A stretch of 64,000 nt of DNA, taken from positions 2,108,001 through 2,172,000 of the forward strand of contig NZ_CP054587.1 of assembly GCF_002025255.2 (NCBI RefSeq), in the 5' to 3' direction. A model generated the notes under the pieces. The model was not told the origin of the DNA. It saw nothing but the letters and a program-made list of their open reading frames with translations, and did not search any database. Of the stretch, positions 48,532 through 58,064 are shown piece by piece (position 1 is the first letter of the stretch; each line of letters starts with the position of its first letter). The position numbers were made by a program, and so were the translations under genes. This DNA comes from Halolamina sp. CBA1230 (GTDB lineage: Archaea > Halobacteriota > Halobacteria > Halobacteriales > Haloferacaceae).

Positions 48532-49394
48532 GCGTCCGCGTCGACGTCGGTCGACACGTCCGATTTGTTGCAGACGGTGACGACCGGCGCGTCGAAGCGC
48601 GCCTCGAGTTCGTCACGCAGTTCGAGCTGGGCGTCGAGCGGGTAGCCACACTGGCCGGAGGCGTCGACGACGAACAGCACGGCGTCGGCGAGGTGGCGCA
48701 GCGCGGAGACGGCCTGGGCCTCGATGTCGTTGCGCTCCTCCTCCGGGCGGTCGAGCAGCCCCGGCGTGTCGACGATCTGGTAACGGATCCGGTCGCGGTC
48801 GAAGTGGCCGACGTGGACCGCCGTCGTCGTGAACGGGTAGGACTCGATCGCGTTGCGCGCGTTGGTGACCGTGTTGACGAACGAGGACTTCCCCACGTTG
48901 GGGTAGCCCGCGACGACGATCGCCGGCTCGTCCGGGCGGATGTCCGGCAGCGTCTTGAGTTCGTCCCGGGCGTCGCCGACCGCGCGCAGGTCGTCCTCGA
49001 TCTCGTCCATGATGTCGGCCATCCGGGCGAACGCCTGTTTGCGGTGTTTCTTGGCGGTCTCGGTGTCCGAGTTCCGGATCTTCGAGGCGTACTCGTCGCG
49101 GAGCTGTTCGATCTGGTTGCCGGCCCAGGTCACCTCGCTGAGCGCCTGCCGCAGGCGGTCGACGTCGACGATGGCGTCGGCCAGTTCGTAGTAGAACGGG
49201 TCGACGTAGTCGAAGTCGGGCCAGGCGCCGGCCACGTTCTGGAGGTTGTCCGAGAGGATGTTCCCCGCCGTGCGCAGCATCGCTTCCTGTGCCTCGTAGG
49301 GGTCTTTCGCCCGCCCCGTCCGGGAGGCCCGGGAGAACGCCTTGTCGAGGAGTTCCTCCGACCTGGGCGTGGTCGGGAGATCTTCGAAAGTCAT
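48429..49394 (-). CDS. GTP-binding protein Nog1 family
   Basis: A 321-residue OBG/Nog1-type GTPase: an N-terminal helical domain of about 150 residues, then G1 AGYPNVGKSSFVN, the SYPFTTTAVHVGHF switch, G3 VDTPGLLDRP and G4 CNKSD. It is expected to act in large-subunit ribosome assembly. Upstream, TTTTTACGCGC sits about 31 bases from the ATG as a promoter candidate. Its 3' end overlaps the DUF389 gene. Confidence 0.9.
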   Translation of the reverse strand: MTFEDLPTTPRSEELLDKAFSRASRTGRAKDPYEAQEAMLRTAGNILSDNLQNVAGAWPDFDYVDPFYYELADAIVDVDRLRQALSEVTWAGNQIEQLRDEYASKIRNSDTETAKKHRKQAFARMADIMDEIEDDLRAVGDARDELKTLPDIRPDEPAIVVAGYPNVGKSSFVNTVTNARNAIESYPFTTTAVHVGHFDRDRIRYQIVDTPGLLDRPEEERNDIEAQAVSALRHLADAVLFVVDASGQCGYPLDAQLELRDELEARFDAPVVTVCNKSDVSTDVDADAYMSVTEGENVDGVLDSLVEAVDWEPDIPPSRNA

Positions 49395-49500
49395 CGATTA
49401 CGGGAGTGTAGCCGGCCAGCGCGTAAAAACGCGTCCGTTCGGGGAACGATCCCGTCGCGACGAACGGCGACGACTGGCCACACGAGACAGGAACGACCAA

Positions 49501-49632
49501 TCTATCACGATTTTACAGTACGAATACGGTAGTTATGACCTTATTATTTGCTATCTCTACCAATATTCACGACAGAAGTTTAGATACGCAAGCGAGTTAT
49601 TACGTACCACGAACTGCAGAGCTTCGACCGCA
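49501..49632 (+). promoter_or_regulatory. AT-rich control region of the amt operon
   Basis: About 130 bases that are strikingly AT-rich compared with all neighbours (TTATTATTTGCTATC and ACCAATATTC are examples). GAGTTATTACG at 49594-49604 sits about 33 bases before the ATG at 49633 and is the best TATA candidate. This fits a strong, nitrogen-controlled promoter, but I recognise no known operator. Confidence 0.5.
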
Positions 49633-49749
49633 ATGGACGAAACGAACGTAGCAGTTTTACCCGAAGAGCACGAAAGTTGTGCGGATATCTCTGGATTCAG
49701 TGCGTACTTCCGGCAGCAAATCGCGTCCGAGCACGGAGGTGATCGCTGA
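49633..49749 (+). CDS. Small 38-residue protein preceding amt
   Basis: ATG 49633 opens 38 codons. The acidic peptide has AVLPEEHESCADISGFSAYF and a single cysteine, and closes with TGATG overlapping the amt ATG. The likely promoter sits directly upstream of this ORF rather than of amt, so it should be translated first and coupled to amt. I know no homologue; it could be a leader peptide or a small regulator. Confidence 0.5.
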   Translation: MDETNVAVLPEEHESCADISGFSAYFRQQIASEHGGDR

Positions 49750-51284
49750 TGCCCGTCGAGCCGGCGGTCGCGGAGGGGATCAACACGGTGTGGGCGCTCG
49801 TGGTCGCGTTCCTGATCTTCTTCATGCAGCCGGGGTTCGCGCTGCTGGAGGCCGGGCAGGTCCGGGCGAAGAACGCGGGCAACGTGCTGATGAAGAACAT
49901 GACCGACTGGACGCTGGGCGTGCTGGCGTACTTCCTCGTCGGCTTCGGCCTCTCGGTGATCGTCGCCGCGCTGACGAGCACCTCGCCGCTCGACATCGTG
50001 GGCGCGTTCGCCTACGTCTCCGACTCGGGCGCCTGGATCGGCTGGCTGGTCGGCGCGGTGTTCGCGATGACCGCCGCGACGATCGTCTCCGGCGCCGTCG
50101 CCGAGCGGATGTCCTTCGGCGCGTACGTGTTCGTCGCGGCGGCGATGACCGCGGTGATCTACCCGGTCGCGACGGGGCTGACGTGGGACGGCGGCCTGCT
50201 GGCCGCGGGCGACAACCCCGGCTTCGTCGCGGACCTGATCGGCGTCGGCTACCTCGACTTCGCCGGCGCGACGGTCGTCCACATGCTCGGCGGGCTCGCG
50301 GGGCTGACGGCCGCGTACATGGTCGGCCCGCGCAAGGGTCGCTTCGACGAACACGGCAACAGCCAGCCGATCCCCGGCCACTCGATGCTGCTTGCGGTGC
50401 TGGGGACGCTGATCCTCGCGTTCGGCTGGTACGGGTTCAACGTCGGCACCTCGGCGATCTTCGACGGCAGCAACGAACTGCTGAGCGCCCAGCTCGGTCG
50501 CGTGGCGCTGAACACCACGCTCGGGATGGGCGCGGGCGCGCTGGCGGCGATGGCGATGTCGGCCTACCGCCAGGGGAAGCCCGACCCGCTCTGGACCGCG
50601 AACGGGCTGCTTGCGGGGCTGGTCGCGGTCACGGGTGCGGTCCCCCACGTGACGTGGTGGGGCGGGCTGATCCTCGGCGGCCTCGGCGGCGCCATCGTCC
50701 TCCCGACGTACCGCTTCGTCGTGGACGAACTCGGCATCGACGACGTCTGCGGCGTGTTCCCGGTCCACGGCGCCGCGGGCGCGCTGGGGACGATCCTGAT
50801 CCCTGTCTTCGGCGTCCAGGGCGGCTCCTGGGCGTTCCTCGGCGTCGATCAGCTGCTGATGCAGATCGTCGGCGTCGCGATCCTCGGAACGTGGGCGGTG
50901 GTCGGTACCGGGATCGCGTTGACGATCGCCGACGCGCTGTTCGGCCTGCGCGTGAGCGAGGAGGAGGAGGAGCTCGGCCTCGACGAGGGCGAACACGGCG
51001 TCTCGGTCTACCCCGAGTTCACCGGCGACGGCGCGCCCGAGCCGACGGTGACCGCCGACGGCGGGAGGCCGTCGCAGCCGACCGACGGGGCCGACGGCGG
51101 GCGCGTCGAGACCGACGGCGGTGTCCCGACCGGCGTCCCGATGGGCGAGCCGATTCCCGACCGCGACGGCTCTGCAGCAGGCGGCCGGACTTTGCCGCCG
51201 ACCGACGGGATCGTCGACTGCGGGAGCGCGCCGCCGGAGATCGCCGATGCGGACGACGCCAACGGAGGTGAGACCGATGAGTGA
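49749..51284 (+). CDS. amt: Ammonium transporter Amt
   Basis: A 511-residue Amt/Rh channel with eleven membrane segments. [20 protein letters not shown] is the family start; the twin pore histidines lie in ATVVHMLGG and [12 protein letters not shown]. After the last helix comes a long acidic Gly/Asp-rich tail (about residues 400-511), absent from typical Amt proteins. It overlaps glnK by eight bases. With GlnK it controls ammonium uptake under nitrogen limitation. Confidence 0.95.
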   Translation: MPVEPAVAEGINTVWALVVAFLIFFMQPGFALLEAGQVRAKNAGNVLMKNMTDWTLGVLAYFLVGFGLSVIVAALTSTSPLDIVGAFAYVSDSGAWIGWLVGAVFAMTAATIVSGAVAERMSFGAYVFVAAAMTAVIYPVATGLTWDGGLLAAGDNPGFVADLIGVGYLDFAGATVVHMLGGLAGLTAAYMVGPRKGRFDEHGNSQPIPGHSMLLAVLGTLILAFGWYGFNVGTSAIFDGSNELLSAQLGRVALNTTLGMGAGALAAMAMSAYRQGKPDPLWTANGLLAGLVAVTGAVPHVTWWGGLILGGLGGAIVLPTYRFVVDELGIDDVCGVFPVHGAAGALGTILIPVFGVQGGSWAFLGVDQLLMQIVGVAILGTWAVVGTGIALTIADALFGLRVSEEEEELGLDEGEHGVSVYPEFTGDGAPEPTVTADGGRPSQPTDGADGGRVETDGGVPTGVPMGEPIPDRDGSAAGGRTLPPTDGIVDCGSAPPEIADADDANGGETDE

Positions 51285-51627
51285 GGACGTGGAGCTGGTG
51301 ATGGCGGTCGTCCGGCGGGAGAAAGTCGGCGACGTGAAGGCGGCGCTTTCGGAGGTGGGTGCACCCTCGCTGACGGTGACGGAGGTCAGCGGCCGGGGCT
51401 CACAGCCCGCCAAGACCGAGCAGTGGCGCGGCGAGGAGTACACCGTCGACCTCCACGAGAAAGCCAAGATCGAGTGTGTGGTCGCGGACGTGCCCACGTC
51501 GGACGTGGTCGCCGCGATCTGCGACGCCGCCCACACCGGCGAGAAGGGCGACGGGAAGGTGTTCGTGCTCCCGGTCAGCCACGCGGTGCAGATCCGGACC
51601 GGGAAGGAGGGCCCTGAGGCGGTGTAA
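51277..51627 (+). CDS. glnK: Nitrogen regulatory P-II protein GlnK
   Basis: A 116-residue P-II protein. The T-loop [17 protein letters not shown] keeps the tyrosine (Tyr55) at the position modified in other organisms, and the C-terminus [22 protein letters not shown] is split here as [14 protein letters not shown] and VQIRTGKEG. Linked to amt, it should block the channel when nitrogen is plentiful and sense 2-oxoglutarate and ATP/ADP. It starts inside the amt coding sequence (ATGAGTGA). Confidence 0.95.
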   Translation: MSEDVELVMAVVRREKVGDVKAALSEVGAPSLTVTEVSGRGSQPAKTEQWRGEEYTVDLHEKAKIECVVADVPTSDVVAAICDAAHTGEKGDGKVFVLPVSHAVQIRTGKEGPEAV

Positions 51628-51629
51628 CG

Positions 51630-52799
51630 CTACGGCTGGCGGGGGAGTTCCTGCCCGCTCAGCCCGGCGAGCCCGCCGCTCGTCTGGGAGATGTTGAACG
51701 CCATCACGAGGTCGGTCTGGGAGAGCAGCCCCACAAGGTTCCCCTCCTCGTCGGCGACGGGGAGGCGACCCGTGCGGTGGGACTGCATCGCGTCGAGCGC
51801 GTCCATCAGTTCGCTGTCGGGGTCGAGCGTGGGCGCGTCGTAGTTCATCACGTCCTCGACCAGGTAGGCGTCGCGTTCGACCTCGGGGATGGATTTGGTG
51901 TCCTCGAGCGTGACCATGCCGACGAACTCCCCGTTGCGCAGCACGGGGTAGCCGACGTGGCGGTCCTGCAGCATCCGCTGGATGAGTTCGGCGACGGTGG
52001 TCTCCTCGTCGACGGTTTTCAGCTCCTCGGCGGGCGTCATGATCTCCCGGACGGTGACGCCCTCGAACGCCGCCTTCAGCACGGTGCGCTGTGCCTCGCT
52101 CGAGGCGCCCATGTAGATGAAGAAGGCGACCGCGAGCAGGATCAGATCGAACCCGATCAGGCCGACGAAGCCCAGCAAGATCGCGAACCCCTTACCGACC
52201 GTCGCGGCGATCTGTGTCGCGCGGACGTGCGAGCGGTTCCGCGCGAGCAGCGCGCGCAACACCCGGCCGCCGTCCATCGGGAAGCCGGGAAGCATGTTGA
52301 ACGCCGCGAGCATCACGTTCACCAGCGCGAGGTAGCCGAGCACGAACTGGACCGCGGGGAGGCTCGCGGGTGTCACGACGAACGCGGCGTAGGAGACCAC
52401 CCCGACCGCGACGCTCACGATCGGCCCGGCGACCGCGACCGAGAACTCCTGTTTCCAGTCCTCGGGCATCTCCGTGAACTGGGCGACGCCGCCGAGCAGC
52501 CAGAGCTTGATCGAGTCGATCTCGAACCCGTAGCGCATCGCCACCAGCGAGTGACCCAGTTCGTGGAGCAGCACGCCCACGAACAGCCCGATCGCCGACG
52601 CCGTGCCGAGGATCCAGGGGGTGTTCCCCTCGGCCAGCGGCGCCTCGCCCGGCACGGTGGCGGGGAGGATCCCCAGGATCTCGACCCAGAACTCCACTTG
52701 CGAGCCGATCACCCACGCGAACAGCGGGAGCACGAGGAGGAACGTCACGTCGATCTTGATCGGGATGCCGTAGATCCGCCCGATCTGGAAACTGGCCAT
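51630..52799 (-). CDS. Site-2 protease (M50) with C-terminal CBS pair
   Basis: A 389-residue intramembrane metalloprotease: HELGHSLVAMRYG is the zinc site and NMLPGFPMDGGRVLRAL supplies the third ligand. About six membrane segments are followed by two CBS domains (VREIMTPAEELKTVDEE and VEDVMNYDAPTLDPDSEL), which may sense adenine nucleotides. Substrate unknown. It converges with glnK with two bases between the stops. Confidence 0.9.
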   Translation of the reverse strand: MASFQIGRIYGIPIKIDVTFLLVLPLFAWVIGSQVEFWVEILGILPATVPGEAPLAEGNTPWILGTASAIGLFVGVLLHELGHSLVAMRYGFEIDSIKLWLLGGVAQFTEMPEDWKQEFSVAVAGPIVSVAVGVVSYAAFVVTPASLPAVQFVLGYLALVNVMLAAFNMLPGFPMDGGRVLRALLARNRSHVRATQIAATVGKGFAILLGFVGLIGFDLILLAVAFFIYMGASSEAQRTVLKAAFEGVTVREIMTPAEELKTVDEETTVAELIQRMLQDRHVGYPVLRNGEFVGMVTLEDTKSIPEVERDAYLVEDVMNYDAPTLDPDSELMDALDAMQSHRTGRLPVADEEGNLVGLLSQTDLVMAFNISQTSGGLAGLSGQELPRQP

Positions 52800-52845
52800 G
52801 TGTTACGGTAGCGCGCCGCCGCAGGTAAATCGACTGGTCACCCCC

Positions 52846-53616
52846 CTACACCGCTTCGACGCGCTCGAACAGGTAGGTGCCGATCGCGACGGTGACGACC
52901 GAGGAGACGGTCAGCGCGGCGAGATCCAGCGCGAGGGGGTACGTCGAACTGCCCACCAGCACCGCCCGCAGGGCGTCGACGCCGTAGGTCAGCGGGTTCG
53001 CGAGCGCGAGCGCGCTCACGGGGCCGGGGAGGCTCTGGACCGGGTAAATCGCGCCCGAGAGGAAGAAGATCGGGAAGATCACGAACTGCACGACGAGGCC
53101 GAACCCCTCGCTGTCGCTGAACTGCGACGCCAGCGCGACGCCGAAGCCGACGAACGTCGTCGCGATCAGCAACAGCACGACGACCGCCATCGGCAGCGCG
53201 AGGAGGCTCCGGACCTCGAACCCCAGCGGGATCGAGAGCAGCAGGATCAGCGCCGCCTGCACCAGCGCGGTCGTCGACCCGCCGGCGATCCGGCCGAGCA
53301 CGATCGACGTGCGGCTGACGGGGGCGACGAGGATCTCCTTCAGGAACCCCACCTCCCGGTCCGCCAGGATCGACATCCCGGCGAAGGAGGCGCCGAACAG
53401 CATCGTGAACCCCACCATCCCCGGCACGAGGTACTGGAGGTAGTCGACGCCCTCGGGCAGGCCGGGGATCGCCGCGCCGCTGAAACCGAACCCGAGGAAG
53501 ACCAGAAACAGCAGCGGCATCGCGATCGAGCCGACGATCCGGGAGGGCGTACGCAGGAACCGCTTCAGGTCCCGGAGCCAGAGCGCGTAGATCGAGAGCG
53601 GATCGACGCGCCTCAT
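52846..53616 (-). CDS. ABC-2 type exporter permease
   Basis: A 256-residue permease with six membrane segments, of the ABC2_membrane/DrrB type: ADREVGFLKEILVAPVSRT is the characteristic cytoplasmic loop, and FFLSGAIYPVQSLP lies before the last helices. It overlaps the ATPase gene by four bases. It probably exports a lipid-like or drug-like substrate. Confidence 0.87.
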   Translation of the reverse strand: MRRVDPLSIYALWLRDLKRFLRTPSRIVGSIAMPLLFLVFLGFGFSGAAIPGLPEGVDYLQYLVPGMVGFTMLFGASFAGMSILADREVGFLKEILVAPVSRTSIVLGRIAGGSTTALVQAALILLLSIPLGFEVRSLLALPMAVVVLLLIATTFVGFGVALASQFSDSEGFGLVVQFVIFPIFFLSGAIYPVQSLPGPVSALALANPLTYGVDALRAVLVGSSTYPLALDLAALTVSSVVTVAIGTYLFERVEAV

Positions 53617-54617
53617 CGGTCACCCCCGACGGTTGCCTCGGCTTCCCGGCCCTCGCGCTCGCCCCCAGCGGCGTCGGCCTCGCGTTCGGCCATCGTCGCG
53701 CCGGTCAGCGAGAGGAACGCGGTTTCGAGGTTGGGCTCGCGCACGTCGACGGCGGTGACCGGCACGCCGGCGTCGTCGGCCAGTCGGACGAGATCCGCGA
53801 TCCGCTGGCGGCCGTGATCGACCGTCACGCGGAGGGTCGCGCCGTCCTGGGTGTACTCGCTGATCCACGACTGCGCGGCGAGTCGCTCCCGGAGCGCCGC
53901 CGTGTCGCCGTCGAATTCGAGACTGACCACGTCGCCGCCGATGGATTCGGTGAGCGCGTCGGGGGAGTCGATCGCCGCGATCTGCCCGTCGTCGACGACC
54001 GCCACACGGTCACAGAGCTGTTCGGCCTCCTCGATGTAGTGGGTGGTCAGCACGACCGAGACGCCGGCCTCCTCGTTGAGCCGGCGGATGTACTCCCAGG
54101 AGTCCCGGCGCGTGTGGGCGTCGAGCCCGGCCGTCGGCTCGTCGAGGAACAGGACCGCAGGCTCGTGGAGCAGGCCGCGGCCGATCTCCAGCCGGCGCTT
54201 CATCCCGCCGGAGTAGGTGCCGACGGGGTCGTCGCGCTCGTCCTCGAGCCCCACGAGGTCGAGGATCTCGTCGATCCGTTCCGCGCGTTCCTCGGCTCGG
54301 ATCCCGTACAGCCGGGCGTGGAAAGCGAGGTTCTCCGCGCCCGTGAGCTCCTCGTCGAGCGCCCGCTCCTGGAACACGATCCCGATACTGTTGCGGACCG
54401 CCGCGGTCTCGTCGACGATATCGTGGCCGTCGACGGTCGCCGCCCCCTCGGTCGGCTGGAGCAGCGTCACGAGCATGTTGATCAGCGTCGACTTGCCCGC
54501 GCCGTTGGGCCCGAGCAGGCCGAACAGTTCCCCCTCCTCGACGGTGAACGAGAGCTCGTCCACCGCGACGGTCTCGCCGAACCGCTTGGTGAGCCCGTCG
54601 ACATCTATCGCCGCCAT
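53613..54617 (-). CDS. Daunorubicin-resistance-type ABC exporter ATPase
   Basis: A 334-residue ATPase of the DrrA/CcmA group: Walker A GPNGAGKST, signature YSGGMKRRLEIGRGLLHEP, and Walker B VLFLDEPTAGLDAHTR. A C-terminal regulatory domain follows (LETAFLSLTG is the DrrA ending) with an acidic tail. It pairs with the adjacent permease. Substrate unknown. Confidence 0.9.
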   Translation of the reverse strand: MAAIDVDGLTKRFGETVAVDELSFTVEEGELFGLLGPNGAGKSTLINMLVTLLQPTEGAATVDGHDIVDETAAVRNSIGIVFQERALDEELTGAENLAFHARLYGIRAEERAERIDEILDLVGLEDERDDPVGTYSGGMKRRLEIGRGLLHEPAVLFLDEPTAGLDAHTRRDSWEYIRRLNEEAGVSVVLTTHYIEEAEQLCDRVAVVDDGQIAAIDSPDALTESIGGDVVSLEFDGDTAALRERLAAQSWISEYTQDGATLRVTVDHGRQRIADLVRLADDAGVPVTAVDVREPNLETAFLSLTGATMAEREADAAGGEREGREAEATVGGDR

Positions 54618-54709
54618 GTGAACGTGGCTGAATAAACGTTCAAGAGGGAAGTAGCTGCCGACAGCCGAACTGTGGCCGCTGCCCGACGTTCACTATCGCC
54701 GCATCCGGT

Positions 54710-55207
54710 TTACCGATCCAGATACTCCTGCTGGATCGCCACGACTTCCTCGGAGTCCCCACACTCGCTGTACCGCCGCAGCGGCTCCTCGTTGAGTTCG
54801 AGGAACGTCTCGCCCCAGGTGAACTTCGAGAGGATCTGCTCGGCCTGGGACTTCTCGCCGAGGATGACGAGGGCGCCCGCGAACGCCTCGACGGTCGTCA
54901 GCTGCATCGGTTTCCCGAAGTTCACGGGGTTTCCGGCGACGAGATACGGCAGCGCGCGGTGGTCGCCGTCGATGGTGAACTGCTTCTCGCCGGCGGACTC
55001 CCACGAGCAGTCGAGCGCGACCAGCGCGTGCTCGGCGGCCTCGCGGTCGGCGGGCGACAGCGCACGCTCGGCGTGGGGGTTGAGCACCACCCCGTACGGC
55101 GTCGCGCGGTCCGAGCGGTGGAGCTCCGCGAGGTCGAACCGCGCGAGCTTCCGGGCGGTGCATTTCTCGGGGTCGTCGTCGCCCTCGTAGCGAACGTGCA
55201 GGTCCAC
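54710..55207 (-). CDS. tsr3: rRNA aminocarboxypropyltransferase Tsr3
   Basis: A 165-residue DUF367/Tsr3 protein: [10 protein letters not shown], the [13 protein letters not shown] stretch, LDCSWESAG and [17 protein letters not shown] are diagnostic. It transfers the aminocarboxypropyl group from SAM to a hypermodified pseudouridine in small-subunit rRNA. GTG 55207 is the start. Confidence 0.92.
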   Translation of the reverse strand: MDLHVRYEGDDDPEKCTARKLARFDLAELHRSDRATPYGVVLNPHAERALSPADREAAEHALVALDCSWESAGEKQFTIDGDHRALPYLVAGNPVNFGKPMQLTTVEAFAGALVILGEKSQAEQILSKFTWGETFLELNEEPLRRYSECGDSEEVVAIQQEYLDR

Positions 55208-55284
55208 ACCCCGCCTGCGCGCCGGAGCGCCAAATGCCCCCCGGAGACCGCCCCCTTCTTGGGGCCGCTGGCCGGACTGGGGGT

Positions 55285-55632
55285 ATGAGCGACACCGATC
55301 CGGTGGAGCGGTACTACGAGGCGGTCGACGCGATGGACGCCGACGGGCTCGCGGCCGTGCTCGCCCCAGAGTTCCGCCACGACCGCCCGGACCGGACCAT
55401 CGAGGGCCGCGACCGGTTCGTGGAGTTCATGATGGAAGAGCGACCCCGAACCGACACGGTTCACGCGGTGGACACGCTGTTCCTGCCCGAGGCCGCCGAC
55501 GACGCGCGCGGTCGGGAGGTCGCGGCCCACGGCCGGCTGTTCGCCGACGACGGGGAGGAGCTGTTCGCGTTCGTCGACCTGTTCACCGTCGCGGACGGGG
55601 AGATCGTCGATCTCCGAACGTTCACCAAATAG
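55285..55632 (+). CDS. SnoaL/NTF2-like protein
   Basis: A 115-residue alpha+beta cone-fold protein: [20 protein letters not shown] at the start, then [20 protein letters not shown] and [20 protein letters not shown]. It is a small polyketide-cyclase-like or ligand-binding protein; the substrate cannot be deduced. ATG 55285. Confidence 0.78.
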   Translation: MSDTDPVERYYEAVDAMDADGLAAVLAPEFRHDRPDRTIEGRDRFVEFMMEERPRTDTVHAVDTLFLPEAADDARGREVAAHGRLFADDGEELFAFVDLFTVADGEIVDLRTFTK

Positions 55633-55635
55633 CGC

Positions 55636-57012
55636 TCAGTTCCCGTCACCAACCGCGCTCTCCCCGACCGGCTCCTGCCCCTCGACGACCTCCTGCCCGC
55701 CCATGTAGGGCTGGAGGGGTTCGGGGACGTCGACGGTGCCGTCCGCGTTCTGGTAGTACTCCAGGATCGCCACCAGCACGCGCGGGACGGCGACGCCCGA
55801 GCCGTTGAGCGTGTGGAGGTACTCCGCCGACTCGTGCTGTTCGGGGCGGTACTGGATCCCCGCCCGCCGGGCCTGGAAATCCCGGAAGTTCGACACCGAC
55901 GACACCTCGAGCCAGCGGCCGCCCTGCTCTGGGCCGTCCTCCATGTCGTCGCCGGGGGCCCACACCTCGATGTCGTACTTCTTGGCTTGCGTGAAGCCCA
56001 GGTCGCCCGTGCACATTTCGAGGATGCGGTAGGGGATCCCCAGCGCCTGCAGCACCGATTCCGCCTCCGAGACCAGTCCCTCGAAGCGCTCGTCGCTCTC
56101 CTCCGGGCGGACGAAGTTGACCAGCTCGACCTTGTTGAACTGGTGGACCCGGACGATCCCGCGGGTCTCGGTGCCGTGCTCGCCGGCCTCCTGCCGGAAG
56201 TTCGGCGAGTACGCCTGGTACTTCAGCGGCAGGTCGTCGTCGAGCAGGATCTCGTCGCGATGGAGGTTCGTGACGGGCACCTCCGCGGTCGGCAGCAGCC
56301 AGAGGTCGTCGTCGTCGTACGGCTCGTCGTGGCTGCCCTCGAGCCGGTAGGCGTCCTCGGTAAACTTCGGGAACTGGCCGGTGCCCTCCATCGACCTGCT
56401 GTTGACCGGGATCGGGGGGAACACGTCGGTGTACCCCTGATCGCGGTGAGTTTCGAGGAAGAACTGGATCAGCGCGTGTTCGAGGCGGGCACCCTCGCCT
56501 TTGGCGAAGTAGTAGCCGCCGCCGCTGACTTTCGCGCCGCGCTCGAAGTCGAGGATGTCCAGCTCCTCGCCGAGGTCGTAGTGCGGGGTGACCTCCTCGG
56601 GCAGGTCACGCAGGTCGTCGAACCCCTCGCGCCGGCGCTCGACGTTCTCGCTCTCGTCGGCCCCGCGGGGGACGTCGTCGTCGGGGAGCATCGGGATCCG
56701 CATCATGCGCTCCTCGAGTTCGGCTTCGAGTTCGTCGGCGCGGTCCTCCACGTCTTCGAGGCGTTCCTTGAGTTCGCTCGAGCGCTCGATGGCCTCCTCG
56801 GCTTCCTCCTCCTCGCCTTCGCGTTTGAGTTCGCCGATGGTTCGGCTGACCTCGTTGCGCTCGTGGCGGAGGTCGTCGCCCTCGGCTTTGAGTTCGCGCC
56901 ACTCGTCGTAGATCTCGAGGATCTCGTCGAGGTCGACGTCGTCGACGCCCTTCGCGTCGAGCGCGTCCCGGACGCGCTCGGGCTCCTCCCGGAGCGTCTG
57001 TCGGCTGATCAT
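55636..57012 (-). CDS. serS: Seryl-tRNA synthetase
   Basis: A 458-residue class II synthetase of the standard (bacterial-like) type. The N-terminal arm is a long acidic coiled coil (about 25-105). Motif 2 is SPNFRQEAGEHGTETRGI and motif 3 NGSGVAVPRVLVAILE. It charges tRNA-Ser. ATG 57012 is chosen; the open frame continues upstream only through the repeat region. Confidence 0.95.
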   Translation of the reverse strand: MISRQTLREEPERVRDALDAKGVDDVDLDEILEIYDEWRELKAEGDDLRHERNEVSRTIGELKREGEEEEAEEAIERSSELKERLEDVEDRADELEAELEERMMRIPMLPDDDVPRGADESENVERRREGFDDLRDLPEEVTPHYDLGEELDILDFERGAKVSGGGYYFAKGEGARLEHALIQFFLETHRDQGYTDVFPPIPVNSRSMEGTGQFPKFTEDAYRLEGSHDEPYDDDDLWLLPTAEVPVTNLHRDEILLDDDLPLKYQAYSPNFRQEAGEHGTETRGIVRVHQFNKVELVNFVRPEESDERFEGLVSEAESVLQALGIPYRILEMCTGDLGFTQAKKYDIEVWAPGDDMEDGPEQGGRWLEVSSVSNFRDFQARRAGIQYRPEQHESAEYLHTLNGSGVAVPRVLVAILEYYQNADGTVDVPEPLQPYMGGQEVVEGQEPVGESAVGDGN

Positions 57013-57189
57013 GGGCGGGGTTCTCGGTGATTCGGGAAAACCGTGTCGGGTCCGTGGGAGTGAGTTGCGGGCGTGGTCGTCGACTGCTGGGGCGGTAATC
57101 GCGGCGAGTACGGTGTCCGGATCGTCGGCTACCGTGACAGCAACGGCATCTTGACTGACAGCGACAGCAACAGCATCTCGTTCGTAGCA

Positions 57190-57436
57190 CACTTGCGACC
57201 GCAGGCTGCCGGGCACGAGGCCCGGCAGGGCGCCGAGTCCCCACCCCTCCCCCCGCGGCCGGCGACGATTGCCGGCCGCGAGGCGTCCACCGCCACCGCA
57301 CCGCCGCCGCGGTGGCGCGCGACGTGAGCCCCTCCGTGGGCGAACGAGCGCGCGAGGGATGAGCGACTGAGCGTAGCGAAGGAGCGAATCGGCTGGGGAG
57401 GTTCGAGGGCTGTGCGGGGCGGTGCGGTCGCAAGTG
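57190..57436 (+). repeat. Module B element, copy 3 (complete, 247 bp)
   Basis: Perfect 14-bp terminal inverted repeats CACTTGCGACCGCA (57190-57203 and 57423-57436). Hairpin I is CTGCCGGGC / ACGAG / GCCCGGCAG (57206-57228). CCTCCCC is at 57246-57252. Hairpin II has arms CGCGGCCGGC and GCCGGCCGCG (57254-57280). CGAGGCGTCCACCGCCAC and TCGGCTGGGGAGG (57389-57401) are conserved. Diverged A-like sequence lies on both sides (57130-57189; inverted 57437-57470). It fills the 549-base gap between serS and the next lipoprotein gene; no coding sequence is credible there. Confidence 0.87.
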
Positions 57437-57561
57437 GACATGCTTCGAGTCGCTGTCGCTGTACGGTCGAACCTCCGCAGAAAATCCCGAACCGAGAGCG
57501 ACCGTCGTCGTGGCCACGTCTTTCTCGCTGCTCCACGCTCAAAACCACCAGAAACGAACTC

Positions 57562-57957
57562 TCAGTCCTTCGGCGCGAAGAACACATCCAGCCCGTTGCG
57601 CGTGATCCGCACGTCGATCGTCCCCGTCCCGGTCACGTCGATGCGCTGGACGTCCTCGTAGGGCCCAGTCACGATGTGGACCCGGGTGGGGATCGGCTCC
57701 TCACCAGCGTCGGGCGAGGGTGCCACGTCCGGGATCAACTGCCGTGAACCGGGCGGGACCGTCCCCTCGAAGTCCGGTTCCGGTGGGTCGTCGGCGTCGT
57801 ACTCGGCGACGGGCGTCGCGGTCGCGGTCACGTCCCGCGCGCCGGAACTCCGGTTCTCGATCGCCATCTCGACCTCGTCGTTGGTGAGCGCCGTACAGCC
57901 AGCGAGCGCGACGACGACCGGGAGGGGCAGGAACGCGCGACGGGAGAGCGCCATCAT
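57562..57957 (-). CDS. Small secreted lipoprotein
   Basis: A 131-residue protein with SRRAFLPLPVVVALAGC, a Tat-like signal with lipobox LAGC. The mature part is acidic and probably a single beta-sandwich (VEMAIENRSSGARDVTATAT through IDVRITRNGLDVFF). No function is known. Confidence 0.75.
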   Translation of the reverse strand: MMALSRRAFLPLPVVVALAGCTALTNDEVEMAIENRSSGARDVTATATPVAEYDADDPPEPDFEGTVPPGSRQLIPDVAPSPDAGEEPIPTRVHIVTGPYEDVQRIDVTGTGTIDVRITRNGLDVFFAPKD

Positions 57958-58020
57958 CGTGGATCGGTGGTCGGGAGAGAAAACGGTTGTCGTCGCGGAC
58001 CGGCATCGGCTGGATATCGG

Positions 58021-58040
58021 ATAATAAAAAATTTACTTGG
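58021..58040 (+). promoter_or_regulatory. TATA-type promoter of the 29-residue ORF
   Basis: ATAATAAAAAATTTAC is the most AT-rich promoter-like sequence in this part of the window. It is centred about 35 bases before the ATG at 58065. Confidence 0.55.
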
Positions 58041-58064
58041 GCGAAAATAGAACGACTCTACGTT

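Noticed and set aside
55636-57441. A serS start 143 codons upstream
   Set aside because: The extension covers the B element; SerS proteins begin with the ISRQTLREEPERV region at 57012.
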